Of a stretch of DNA of 64,000 nt, positions 9,428-17,130 are shown one piece after another. Made by a program: the position numbers and the translations under genes. The stretch's first letter is position 1. Every line of letters starts with the position of its first letter. Below the pieces are notes generated by a model that was not told the DNA's origin, searched no databases, and worked only from the letters and a program-made list of their open reading frames with translations. The stretch comes from Bacteroides thetaiotaomicron VPI-5482 (GTDB taxonomy: Bacteria > Bacteroidota > Bacteroidia > Bacteroidales > Bacteroidaceae): contig NC_004663.1 of NCBI RefSeq assembly GCF_000011065.1, positions 4,092,001 to 4,156,000 of the forward strand. The letters run 5' to 3'.

Positions 9428-9583
9428 ATGAATTTTAATACTGAATTAAAAAAGAATATAGGTTGTAACATCGTATATAGTAGTTCTGATGGAGGTAATT
9501 ACTCAATTATTCTTATGGAATTTGATAGTGGGAATCGTATAATGACATATTGCTATTGGGAAGTTCAGAAAGATGGAAAATGA
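9428..9583 (+). pseudogene. Short ORF in decayed cassette region
   Basis: A 51-codon frame (MNFNTELKKN...VQKDGK) stops at 9583, and protein-like text continues in other frames to about 9720. It reads as the start of a small cytoplasmic protein, perhaps an old immunity gene, now broken. It may instead be a short real gene; no family is recognised. Confidence 0.35.
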
Positions 9584-9750
9584 ATTGCTACATCAGAAGA
9601 TGATATTACAGCTGTCATGGTTTGATGGCACGAACAATTTGACTTTTCGAGAGTCAAAAGGTTGTGGATCTTGAAATAGATGAATCACTTAATTTATTCA
9701 TTGAAGTAGAGGATGGGTTGAAATAAAGTAAATTTTTCATTTTGGTGATT

Positions 9751-10009
9751 ATGAGAAAAGTGATTATTTCTTTGATATACGTATCAATAGTATTGACTAT
9801 TCCCCTGGCAGTTGCCTGTCAGGGGGTAAATTTTACCTACCAATGCTATGAATTACAAAGATAAATATATTCTTTTTTATTTGGAAGGGAAAAAAGCGCT
9901 GAGTGAAAAGAGAGTTAGTAGAATATTAGGTATTTCATATCCAGATGATATGCCTGATGGCTATCATGGACAAGATCCACGAATATGGGTATACATCAAA
10001 GATAAGTAA
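9751..10009 (+). pseudogene. Frameshifted lipoprotein gene remnant
   Basis: The frame from ATG 9751 gives a signal peptide with a lipobox-like LAVAC and stops after 37 codons (9864). A second frame, open from ATG 9848 for 53 codons (MNYKDKYILFYLEGKK...), starts before that stop, so one frameshift separates a lipoprotein leader from its body. This again resembles an immunity lipoprotein left behind by tip turnover. Confidence 0.4.
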
Positions 10010-10333
10010 TTAGATAAATCAGCTTTTACACAAATAGGTTATGACACTGAAATTAACTAGAATTTTCATTTGAGATATTTTAATGGTGGAGAAAAAATCC
10101 GCTGTAATTGATATCATAGCTTGTGGTAGCCTATTAAATTAGAAGATACGTTCCCGCATGAATACCCTCACAAATTATATGTTCTATTTTGAAGATTACT
10201 TTTAAAAAGGGGATGTTCAGACTTATCCTGATAGAAGAAATACTGCATAAAAAGCTGCAAGAATATGCAGGAATGATCTTGCTTTTGGATATAAATAGGT
10301 GAAATATGCATGATAACTACCAATGTTAGGAGA

Positions 10334-10421
10334 CGTTTCATTTAAAGAAAAGCTTCGTTGGTTTTAAAGGAACGACTCGTTGGTCGGTGAGAAGCACTTC
10401 GTTTCATTTAAAGGAACGGGT
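10334..10421. repeat. 22-base-period tandem array (four units)
   Basis: Four consecutive 22-base units start at 10334, 10356, 10378 and 10400. Each begins CGTT; units 1 and 4 share CGTTTCATTTAAAG, and units 2 and 3 share CGTTGGT. The following 22 bases look like a decayed fifth unit. The period matches the arrays at 18961, 19262, 32177 and 55948, though the unit sequence differs. Confidence 0.8.
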
Positions 10422-10884
10422 AAAAAGGTACTTTGAGTGCTTGTTTTGCTCCGGATGTCGTCAGTTACAGAAGAGTTTGAAAATGTTAGATTGAAAGTTA
10501 AATGATGAAATACATATTCGGAATTTATGTTTTTGATCTTATCTGTGTTTTATTGATCGCTATAAAGTGAAATCTGTGTAATTTGGAAATATGCCAATCG
10601 CGAATCCTTCCGTTTTTCCAGTTCAGTCCGTACTTGTGTTGTATATTTCTGATTCTACGAGATGATTCCTATCCATTCTTCATGCACTGAGAAATCACTG
10701 TTCTGATTGAGGAAAGTTGATTCACATTTAATTTCATCTCCTGTTTTGAGATACACTTTGAAATAAATGTCAGAGTAACGTTATATTATTAAAAGTACTT
10801 AACGAAAGCCCAATCCATCACTTTTTATTTGTTTCTTTGCACCAAATTCGGGAATAGTGTTGTCTTGTGAATCGAGGCAGCACT

Positions 10885-10892
10885 TAATTTTG
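10885..10892 (+). promoter_or_regulatory. -7 promoter element for the ftsX/uppP/truB operon
   Basis: TAATTTTG matches the Bacteroides -7 consensus TAnnTTTG and lies 11 bases before the methyltransferase ATG, so the leader would be very short. No clear -33 TTTG is seen at the usual distance. A second candidate (TTTCTTTGC) lies near 10831. Confidence 0.4.
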
Positions 10893-10903
10893 CTTAGAAA
10901 TTA

Positions 10904-11803
10904 ATGGAGAAACTCATTATAAATGCTTGTCCGGTGTGTGGCAGTACGCACTTGAAACGCGTCATGACTTGTACGGATTTTTATGCTTCGGGCGAACAGT
11001 TTGAACTGTGTTCGTGTGAAGACTGCGGATTTACGTTCACGCAAGGTGTGCCGGTAGAAGCAGAGATAGGCAAGTATTACGAGACTCCCGATTACATTTC
11101 CCACACTGATACGCGCAAAGGCGCGATGAATACCATCTACCATTATGTACGTTCCTATATGCTGGGTCGCAAAGCGCGCCTGGTAGCAAGGGAAGCACAC
11201 CGTAAAAGAGGGCGTTTGCTCGATATCGGGACGGGAACCGGATACTTCGCCGACACCATGGCACGCCGTGGATGGAAGGTGGAAGCAGTGGAGAAAAGTC
11301 CGCAGGCACGTGCTTTTGCAAAGGAGCATTTCGATCTGGACGTAAAACCCGAATCGGCTTTGAAAGAGTTTGCTCCCGGTAGCTTTGATGTGATCACCCT
11401 TTGGCACGTGATGGAGCATCTGGAACACCTCAATGAAACATGGGAAATGCTTCGTGAACTGCTGACAGAGAAAGGGATGCTCATTGTGGCAGTGCCCAAC
11501 TGCTCTTCCTATGATGCAGGACGTTACGGTGAATATTGGGCGGCATACGATGTCCCCCGCCATCTCTGGCATTTCACTCCCGTCACTATTCAGCAGCTGG
11601 CTTCCCGTCATGGATTCATTATGGCGGCTCGTCATCCGATGCCGTTTGATGCGTTCTATGTATCGATGTTGAGCGAGAAACATCGCGGCAGTTCGTGCAG
11701 TTTCCTCAAAGGGATGTATGCGGGGACGCTTGCGTGGTTCAGCACGTTGGGGCGGAAAGAACGGAGCAGTTCGATGATTTACGTATTCCGGAAAAAAAGA
11801 TAG
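10904..11803 (+). CDS. Class I SAM-dependent methyltransferase with N-terminal zinc ribbon
   Basis: 299 residues. An N-terminal zinc-ribbon-like set of cysteines (C9, C12, C38, C41) precedes a Rossmann methyltransferase domain with the SAM motif LLDIGTGTGYFA (about 104-115) and the later motif LWHVMEHLEH. This is the UbiG-like, C-methyltransferase-type fold found in many cell-surface or sugar pathways; the substrate cannot be told from sequence. It is the first gene of the housekeeping operon and ends 3 bases before ftsX. Confidence 0.8.
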   Translation: MEKLIINACPVCGSTHLKRVMTCTDFYASGEQFELCSCEDCGFTFTQGVPVEAEIGKYYETPDYISHTDTRKGAMNTIYHYVRSYMLGRKARLVAREAHRKRGRLLDIGTGTGYFADTMARRGWKVEAVEKSPQARAFAKEHFDLDVKPESALKEFAPGSFDVITLWHVMEHLEHLNETWEMLRELLTEKGMLIVAVPNCSSYDAGRYGEYWAAYDVPRHLWHFTPVTIQQLASRHGFIMAARHPMPFDAFYVSMLSEKHRGSSCSFLKGMYAGTLAWFSTLGRKERSSSMIYVFRKKR

Positions 11804-11806
11804 CGC

Positions 11807-12688
11807 ATGGGAAATAAAAACAGATATAAGTCGAAGTCACTGTTCGATATGCAATTCATAACGTCCAGTATCAGTACGACATTGGTGTTGTTGCTGTTGG
11901 GGCTGGTTGTGTTCTTTGTGCTCACGGCGCACAATATGTCTGTATACGTCCGCGAAAATATCAGCTTCTCCGTTCTCATCAGTGATGACATGAAGGAGGC
12001 GGATATTCTGAAACTCCAGAAGAAACTGAATCAGGAACCTTTTGTGAAACAGTCCGAGTACATCTCCAAAAAACAGGCTCTGAAAGAGCAGACGGAGGCG
12101 ATGGGCACCGATCCCGAAGAGTTTCTTGGCTATAACCCTTTCACGGCCTCCCTTGAAATCAAGCTTCACTCCGATTACGCCAATTCCGACAGTATCGCGA
12201 AGATAGAGAAAATGATCAAGAAGAACTCTAACATACAGGATGTGCTCTACCGGAAAGAGCTGATCGATGCCGTCAATGAGAATATACGGAACATCAGCCT
12301 TGTGCTGCTGGCGCTGGCGGTGGTGCTCACCTTTATATCCTTTGCACTGATTAACAATACGATACGGCTTGCCATCTACTCTAAGCGATTCCTCATTCAT
12401 ACCATGAAGCTGGTGGGGGCCAGCTGGAGTTTTATCCGCGGACCTTTCCTGCGGAAAAACGTGTGGAGCGGCGTATTGGCAGGTATGCTTGCCGATGCCA
12501 TTCTGATGGGAACTGCCTACTGGGCGGTGACGTACGAGCAGGAGCTGATTCAGGTCATCACCCCCGAAGTGATGCTCATTGTCTGCGGCAGCGTGCTGGT
12601 ATTCGGAATTGTGATAACGTGGTTGTGTGCCTACATCTCGATGAATAAATATCTGAGGATGAAAGCCAATACCTTATATTATATTTAG
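11807..12688 (+). CDS. ftsX: Cell division protein FtsX (ABC-type permease)
   Basis: 293 residues with the FtsX layout: a cytoplasmic N-terminus, TM1 (about 22-44), a large extracytoplasmic domain (45-160), and TM2-TM4 (about 163-186, 218-240, 254-277). With the ATPase FtsE it controls peptidoglycan hydrolysis at the septum; ftsE is not in this window. The gene lies upstream of uppP, another envelope gene, in the same run. Confidence 0.93.
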   Translation: MGNKNRYKSKSLFDMQFITSSISTTLVLLLLGLVVFFVLTAHNMSVYVRENISFSVLISDDMKEADILKLQKKLNQEPFVKQSEYISKKQALKEQTEAMGTDPEEFLGYNPFTASLEIKLHSDYANSDSIAKIEKMIKKNSNIQDVLYRKELIDAVNENIRNISLVLLALAVVLTFISFALINNTIRLAIYSKRFLIHTMKLVGASWSFIRGPFLRKNVWSGVLAGMLADAILMGTAYWAVTYEQELIQVITPEVMLIVCGSVLVFGIVITWLCAYISMNKYLRMKANTLYYI

Positions 12689-12737
12689 GAGAATAACATA
12701 TAGTTGGAAATTTAGTAACTTGTAACAAAATAAGCTT

Positions 12738-12971
12738 ATGTCTGACAAACAGAAATTTGCCTTCGATAAAGTGAACTTTATCTTGCTCGCGATAGGGATG
12801 GCGATTGTCATTATCGGATTTCTATTGATGACGGGACCTACGTCGTCCGAAACGGTTTTCGAACCGGATATTTTCAGTGTACGCAGAATCAAGGTAGCAC
12901 CTGTTGTTTGCCTGTTTGGCTTTATATCGATGATATACGCAGTGTTGCGTAAACCTAAAACAAAAGAATAA
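12738..12971 (+). CDS. DUF3098 family two-helix membrane protein
   Basis: 77 residues with two hydrophobic segments (about 13-33 and 52-68) and a conserved-looking middle (EPDIFSVRRIKVAP). In Bacteroidota this family sits between ftsX and uppP, as here. Its function is unknown; the neighbours suggest an envelope or division role. It ends 12 bases before uppP. Confidence 0.85.
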   Translation: MSDKQKFAFDKVNFILLAIGMAIVIIGFLLMTGPTSSETVFEPDIFSVRRIKVAPVVCLFGFISMIYAVLRKPKTKE

Positions 12972-12983
12972 TAAAAAGAAATT

Positions 12984-13778
12984 ATGAGTTGGTTGGAAGC
13001 AATGATCCTCGGATTGATTCAGGGATTGACAGAGTATTTGCCTGTAAGCAGCAGTGGCCATCTGGCCATCGGATCGGCATTGTTTGGGATACAAGGGGAA
13101 GAGAATCTGGCATTTACGATTGTCGTGCATGTAGCTACCGTATGTAGTACGCTGGTGATTCTGTGGAAAGAGATTGACTGGATTTTTAAAGGATTATTCA
13201 AGTTCCAGATGAACGATGAGACTCGTTATGTGATCAATATCGTGATTTCGATGATACCGATTGGTATTGTAGGCGTATTCTTTAAAGATTATGTAGAAGC
13301 TATTTTCGGTTCGGGACTGATGATTGTAGGCTGCATGCTGTTGCTGACTGCTGCCCTGCTGTCATTCTCGTACTATTATAAGCCACGCCAAAAGGATAAG
13401 ATTTCGATGAAAGATGCCTTTATCATTGGTCTGGCACAGGCTTGTGCGGTGTTGCCGGGGCTGTCCCGTTCGGGATCTACTATTGCTACGGGACTTCTGT
13501 TGGGAGATAACAAGGCAAAACTGGCGCAGTTCTCTTTTCTGATGGTGATCCCTCCCATTCTCGGGGAAGCGTTGCTTGATAGTGTAAAGATGATGAAAGG
13601 TGAAGATGTAGTGGGGGATATCCCTGCGTTATCATTGATTGTTGGCTTTCTGGCGGCTTTTGTAGCCGGTTGTCTTGCCTGCAAGTGGATGATTAATATT
13701 GTGAAGAAAGGAAAGCTGATCTACTTTGCCATCTATTGTGCAATAGCGGGATTGGCAGTAATTATTACGCAGTTGTAA
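12984..13778 (+). CDS. uppP: Undecaprenyl-diphosphate phosphatase UppP (BacA)
   Basis: 264 residues, the normal length. An integral membrane enzyme that recycles the carrier lipid C55-PP to C55-P for wall and surface-polysaccharide synthesis. Both family signatures are present: GLTEYLPVSSSGHL near residue 15-28 and LPGLSRSGSTIATG near residue 157-170. It lies in the ftsX to folK run. Confidence 0.95.
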   Translation: MSWLEAMILGLIQGLTEYLPVSSSGHLAIGSALFGIQGEENLAFTIVVHVATVCSTLVILWKEIDWIFKGLFKFQMNDETRYVINIVISMIPIGIVGVFFKDYVEAIFGSGLMIVGCMLLLTAALLSFSYYYKPRQKDKISMKDAFIIGLAQACAVLPGLSRSGSTIATGLLLGDNKAKLAQFSFLMVIPPILGEALLDSVKMMKGEDVVGDIPALSLIVGFLAAFVAGCLACKWMINIVKKGKLIYFAIYCAIAGLAVIITQL

Positions 13779-13830
13779 GTCGTGAGTCATTTTACTCCCA
13801 CTCACAACTCGTTATTTATAACTCTATAAC

Positions 13831-14553
13831 GTGAATTTTAAAAAAGGAGAAGTACTGTTTTTCAATAAACCTCTCGGCTGGACATCATTTAAGGTAGTAG
13901 GACACGTCCGCTATCATATCTGCCGCCGGATAGGAGTGAAAAAACTGAAAGTAGGTCATGCCGGAACGCTCGATCCTCTCGCCACGGGAGTGATGATCCT
14001 CTGCACCGGCAAGGCTACGAAACGAATAGAAGAATTTCAGTATCATACCAAGGAATATGTAGCCACGCTCCGGCTGGGCGCTACCACTCCCTCGTACGAC
14101 CTGGAACATGAAATAGATGCCACCTACCCTACCGGACATATCACCCGGGAGCTGGTGGAAGAAACACTGACGCACTTCCTTGGTGCCATCGAGCAGGTGC
14201 CCCCTGCCTTTTCCGCCTGCATGGTGGACGGCAAGCGCGCTTATGAGCTGGCACGTAAAGGCGAAGAGGTGGAACTAAAGGCGAAGCAACTTGTTATTGA
14301 TGAGATAGAGTTGCTTGAATGCCGTCTGGACGATCCGGAACCGACGATCCGAATCCGCGTGGTGTGCAGCAAAGGGACGTATATCCGTGCCCTGGCCCGT
14401 GACATCGGCGAAGCGCTTCAGAGCGGAGCCCATCTGACGGAACTGATCCGCACACGTGTGGGGGATGTCCGTCTGGAAGATTGCCTGGACCCCGAACACT
14501 TTAAAGAGTGGATCGACCGGCAGGAAATAGAAAACGACGAAGATAATAATTAA
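13831..14553 (+). CDS. truB: tRNA pseudouridine-55 synthase TruB
   Basis: 240 residues, starting at GTG. It makes pseudouridine 55 in the T-loop of tRNAs. The catalytic Asp is D48 in GHAGTLDPLATG, and the RNA-binding text CSKGTYIRALARDIG is present near residue 175-190. The gap before it (13779-13830) has a small hairpin (AGTCGTGAGT / ACTCACAACT), a common Bacteroides intergenic motif that may also weaken transcription. queA follows 17 bases later. Confidence 0.95.
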   Translation: MNFKKGEVLFFNKPLGWTSFKVVGHVRYHICRRIGVKKLKVGHAGTLDPLATGVMILCTGKATKRIEEFQYHTKEYVATLRLGATTPSYDLEHEIDATYPTGHITRELVEETLTHFLGAIEQVPPAFSACMVDGKRAYELARKGEEVELKAKQLVIDEIELLECRLDDPEPTIRIRVVCSKGTYIRALARDIGEALQSGAHLTELIRTRVGDVRLEDCLDPEHFKEWIDRQEIENDEDNN

Positions 14554-14570
14554 CGTAATAAGGAATAGAT

Positions 14571-15629
14571 ATGAAGCTATCACAATTCAAATTTAAGTTA
14601 CCCGAGGATAAAATCGCTTTGCATCCTACGAAGTATAGAGATGAGTCGCGCTTGATGGTGTTGCACCGTCGTACTGGAGAGATTGAACACAAGATGTTCA
14701 AGGATGTTTTGAACTACTTTGATGATAAAGACGTATTTATATTCAACGATACAAAGGTATTCCCGGCACGTCTGTATGGTAATAAGGAGAAGACGGGAGC
14801 TCGTATCGAAGTATTCCTGTTGCGTGAGCTGAACGAAGAACTCCGTCTGTGGGATGTGCTGGTAGATCCTGCCCGTAAAATCCGTATCGGCAACAAGTTG
14901 TATTTCGGTGCCGACGACTCGATGGTAGCGGAAGTAATAGACAACACCACTTCCCGCGGCCGTACGCTCCGTTTCCTTTATGACGGACCGCACGATGAGT
15001 TCAAGAAAGCCCTCTATGCTCTGGGTGAGACTCCCCTGCCCCATTCCATCATCAACCGTCCTGTAGAGCCGGAAGATTCGGAACGTTTCCAGTCCATCTT
15101 CGCCAAGAACGAAGGTGCGGTAACTGCTCCGACAGCCAGCCTGCACTTTAGCCGTGAGCTGATGAAGCGTCTGGAAATCAAAGGTATTGATTTCGCTTAT
15201 ATCACCTTGCATGCCGGTCTGGGCAACTTCCGTGATATCGACGTAGAAGACTTGACGAAGCATAAGATGGACTCCGAGCAGATGATTGTAAACGCGGAAG
15301 CTGTCAATACGGTCAACCGTGCCAAGGATAAGGGTAAAAACGTGTGTGCGGTAGGTACAACTGTGATGCGTGCTATCGAAAGTGCGGTGAGCACCGACGG
15401 ACATTTGAAAGAATTTGAAGGCTGGACCAACAAGTTTATCTTCCCTCCGTATGAGTTTACTGTGGCCAATTCGATGATTTCCAACTTCCATATGCCGTTG
15501 TCTACACTGCTGATGATTGTGGCCGCTTTCGGTGGTTACGAACAGGTGATGGATGCTTATCATGTAGCGTTGAAGGAAGGTTATCGCTTCGGTACATACG
15601 GTGATGCGATGCTGATTCTGGATAAATAA
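14571..15629 (+). CDS. queA: S-adenosylmethionine:tRNA ribosyltransferase-isomerase QueA
   Basis: 352 residues, the full family length. It transfers and isomerises the ribosyl group of SAM onto preQ1-modified tRNA to give epoxyqueuosine. Recognisable family text includes IFNDTKVFPARLYG, GAVTAPTASLHFS and NSMISNFHMPLSTLLM. queG, which performs the next step, is at 50526-51557. Confidence 0.95.
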   Translation: MKLSQFKFKLPEDKIALHPTKYRDESRLMVLHRRTGEIEHKMFKDVLNYFDDKDVFIFNDTKVFPARLYGNKEKTGARIEVFLLRELNEELRLWDVLVDPARKIRIGNKLYFGADDSMVAEVIDNTTSRGRTLRFLYDGPHDEFKKALYALGETPLPHSIINRPVEPEDSERFQSIFAKNEGAVTAPTASLHFSRELMKRLEIKGIDFAYITLHAGLGNFRDIDVEDLTKHKMDSEQMIVNAEAVNTVNRAKDKGKNVCAVGTTVMRAIESAVSTDGHLKEFEGWTNKFIFPPYEFTVANSMISNFHMPLSTLLMIVAAFGGYEQVMDAYHVALKEGYRFGTYGDAMLILDK

Positions 15630-15645
15630 ACGAAAAGATACCGCT

Positions 15646-15981
15646 ATGAAAATCTGTCCCAAATGCCACGAAGAAGTAGAAGATAGCTTTGAAATCTGCT
15701 GGAACTGTAATTACAGCTTTCCGGACGATAAGATATTGGATATGACTCCGGCGGAAGAGAGTGATGACAGCGGGCGGTCTATCGACTGTCTGCGTTGTCA
15801 GGTCAGGATGGTTTATTCCGGAAAATATGAGTTTCATGAAGGAATGAACACGGGCATTTTTGGAAACTTGTTTGAGTTATTCCAGAATCGCGAAGCATTC
15901 GACTTATACGTCTGCCCGAAATGTGGCAAAGTAGAGTTCTTTGTTCCTTTGGACAGGGAGCGGGAGTTTAAGGTAGAATAG
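15646..15981 (+). CDS. Small protein with two zinc ribbons
   Basis: 111 residues. Two cysteine pairs at the N-terminus (CPKC, CWNC), then CLRC and a later CPKCG make two treble-clef or ribbon-like sites. The middle (GKYEFHEGMN) is of unknown fold. It may bind nucleic acid or protein. It sits 7 bases before folK in the operon; the role is not known. Confidence 0.75.
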   Translation: MKICPKCHEEVEDSFEICWNCNYSFPDDKILDMTPAEESDDSGRSIDCLRCQVRMVYSGKYEFHEGMNTGIFGNLFELFQNREAFDLYVCPKCGKVEFFVPLDREREFKVE

Positions 15982-15988
15982 ACCGGTA

Positions 15989-16471
15989 ATGGCGAAAGTG
16001 TATATAAGTCTCGGCACTAATCTGGGAGATAAAGAACAGAATCTCCGGACTGCCGTGCAAAAGATAGAGGAGCAGGTAGGGAAAGTCATTTCCCTGTCTG
16101 CTTTTTACATCACTGCCCCTTGGGGATTCGATTCGGAGCATAGTTTCTTGAATGCGGCGGCGTGTGTAGAAACGGAACTGTCGCCTCTGGAAGTACTGCA
16201 GAAGACGCAGGAGATCGAACGGGAACTGGGACGTACGCATAAGTCTGTCGGTGGCGTATATAGCGACCGGCTGATTGATATAGACCTGCTGCTTTATGAT
16301 GATCTGATACTTTCGGTTACTTCTCCTTCCGGAGCAGCACTCAACCTCCCCCACCCTTTGATGGCGGAACGTGACTTCGTGATGCGCCCCTTAACGGAGA
16401 TTGCCCCCGAACTGGTGCATCCGGTATTGGGAAAGGCAATGAAGGTGCTGCTGGCGCAGATAGAAAAATAA
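15989..16471 (+). CDS. folK: 6-hydroxymethyl-7,8-dihydropterin pyrophosphokinase FolK
   Basis: 160 residues. It transfers pyrophosphate from ATP to the pterin in folate synthesis. The N-terminal YISLGTNLGDKEQNL, the central FLNAAACVET and the signature SDRLIDIDLLLYDD are present. It is the last gene of the rightward run; two small genes converge on it from the right. Confidence 0.94.
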   Translation: MAKVYISLGTNLGDKEQNLRTAVQKIEEQVGKVISLSAFYITAPWGFDSEHSFLNAAACVETELSPLEVLQKTQEIERELGRTHKSVGGVYSDRLIDIDLLLYDDLILSVTSPSGAALNLPHPLMAERDFVMRPLTEIAPELVHPVLGKAMKVLLAQIEK

Positions 16472-16501
16472 TACAGCATTCTCTTCCCCTTGCTTATCCT
16501 T

Positions 16502-16693
16502 TTACTTTTTACTTTTCTTTTCGGCGATAAACCTCGGCAGATAAGCCACACAGCCCACCAATACTGCATATAACAAGTGAATATCCTGAAACTCAATCTT
16601 CAGGAAGTGGCATACAATGGCGTAAATGGCAATGGTGAATCCTATATAAAGCGCCAGTACAAAAAGAGTTCTTAATTTATTGTTGATAATCAT
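16502..16693 (-). CDS. Small two-helix membrane protein
   Basis: 63 residues, mostly two hydrophobic helices (about 9-30 and 40-55), with a lysine-rich end. It overlaps the preceding small gene (16690-16923) by 4 bases, so they form a pair. No family is recognised. Confidence 0.6.
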   Translation of the reverse strand: MIINNKLRTLFVLALYIGFTIAIYAIVCHFLKIEFQDIHLLYAVLVGCVAYLPRFIAEKKSKK

Positions 16694-16923
16694 ATTTTTT
16701 TCTGTTTAGGATTAGGATGGCGGAGGAATAAATGACGGTTCAGAAGGCAGATGATAGTTCCGCCGATTCCTCCTTTTGCAAACTCATACGTCCATGAAAA
16801 TTCGTCTCCTTTCCAGAAATAATCCATGACGAGGAAGATGATGACCAGAAGGATAATGGAAAATACATATTGCATTAATGTAATTGTTCTCATACCAATT
16901 TCCTGTATATATGTGTTAAACAT
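16690..16923 (-). CDS. Small membrane protein
   Basis: 77 residues as drawn; an inner ATG at 16893 (MRTITLMQYVFS...) gives 67 residues and a cleaner first helix. There are two hydrophobic stretches and a basic C-terminal tail. It is divergent from metK, separated by the riboswitch leader, and co-directional with the next small gene. Function unknown. Confidence 0.6.
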   Translation of the reverse strand: MFNTYIQEIGMRTITLMQYVFSIILLVIIFLVMDYFWKGDEFSWTYEFAKGGIGGTIICLLNRHLFLRHPNPKQKKI

Positions 16924-16957
16924 TGCCCAAAGATAAATATAATCTCCGAATAATACC

Positions 16958-16965
16958 TATCTTTG
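16958..16965 (+). promoter_or_regulatory. -7 promoter element for metK
   Basis: TATCTTTG is an exact Bacteroides -7 box. It is about 165 bases before the metK ATG, leaving room for the riboswitch leader. No clear -33 TTTG is seen. Confidence 0.6.
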
Positions 16966-16979
16966 TCCCCGAAATGAAA

Positions 16980-17028
16980 GTGTGGACAGATTTGAGCAGC
17001 TTGCAACCACGGAAAAAAATGCTAAAAC
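16980..17028 (+). promoter_or_regulatory. Probable SAM-II riboswitch upstream of metK
   Basis: The leader has the order of elements of the SAM-II (metA motif) aptamer: GTGG (16982-16985) pairs with CCAC (17007-17010); the loop holds GATTTGAGCAGCTTGCAA; and AGCA (16995-16998) can form the pseudoknot with TGCT (17020-17023), followed by AAAAC. The strings GATTTG, CTTGCA and GCTAAAA are hallmarks of the class. SAM binding would lower synthesis of SAM synthetase. The aptamer ends about 100 bases before the ATG, farther than in typical SAM-II leaders, so the output step is unclear. Confidence 0.75.
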
Positions 17029-17130
17029 ACGTCTTGTTGACGCCTTTTCGGCAATGCTTCCGCAGCTCTCTTCCTCCCCTCTTTATTTTCCCAATTTTAA
17101 TTTTCAATTTATAATCTTTAATTTAAAAAG

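Larger units (their letters stand above)
9298..10903. other. Decayed accessory DNA between the Rhs region and the housekeeping operon
   Basis: About 1.6 kb with no intact gene of normal length. It holds the two broken frames listed separately, fragments of protein-like text near 10080-10270, a 22-base-period repeat array at 10334-10421, and AT-rich sequence up to the promoter of the methyltransferase gene. It looks like a graveyard of former tip/immunity cassettes. Confidence 0.6.

Noticed and set aside
14598..15662. Long minus-strand open frame (354 codons) opposite queA
   Set aside because: It is an antisense shadow of a clear queA gene; the text is low in normal protein features. The same holds for 17284-18306 (opposite metK) and 60310-61425 (opposite purD).
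16974..17114. Short open frame in the metK leader as a regulatory peptide
   Set aside because: It runs through the riboswitch elements and has no conserved-looking text; the RNA structure explains the region better.
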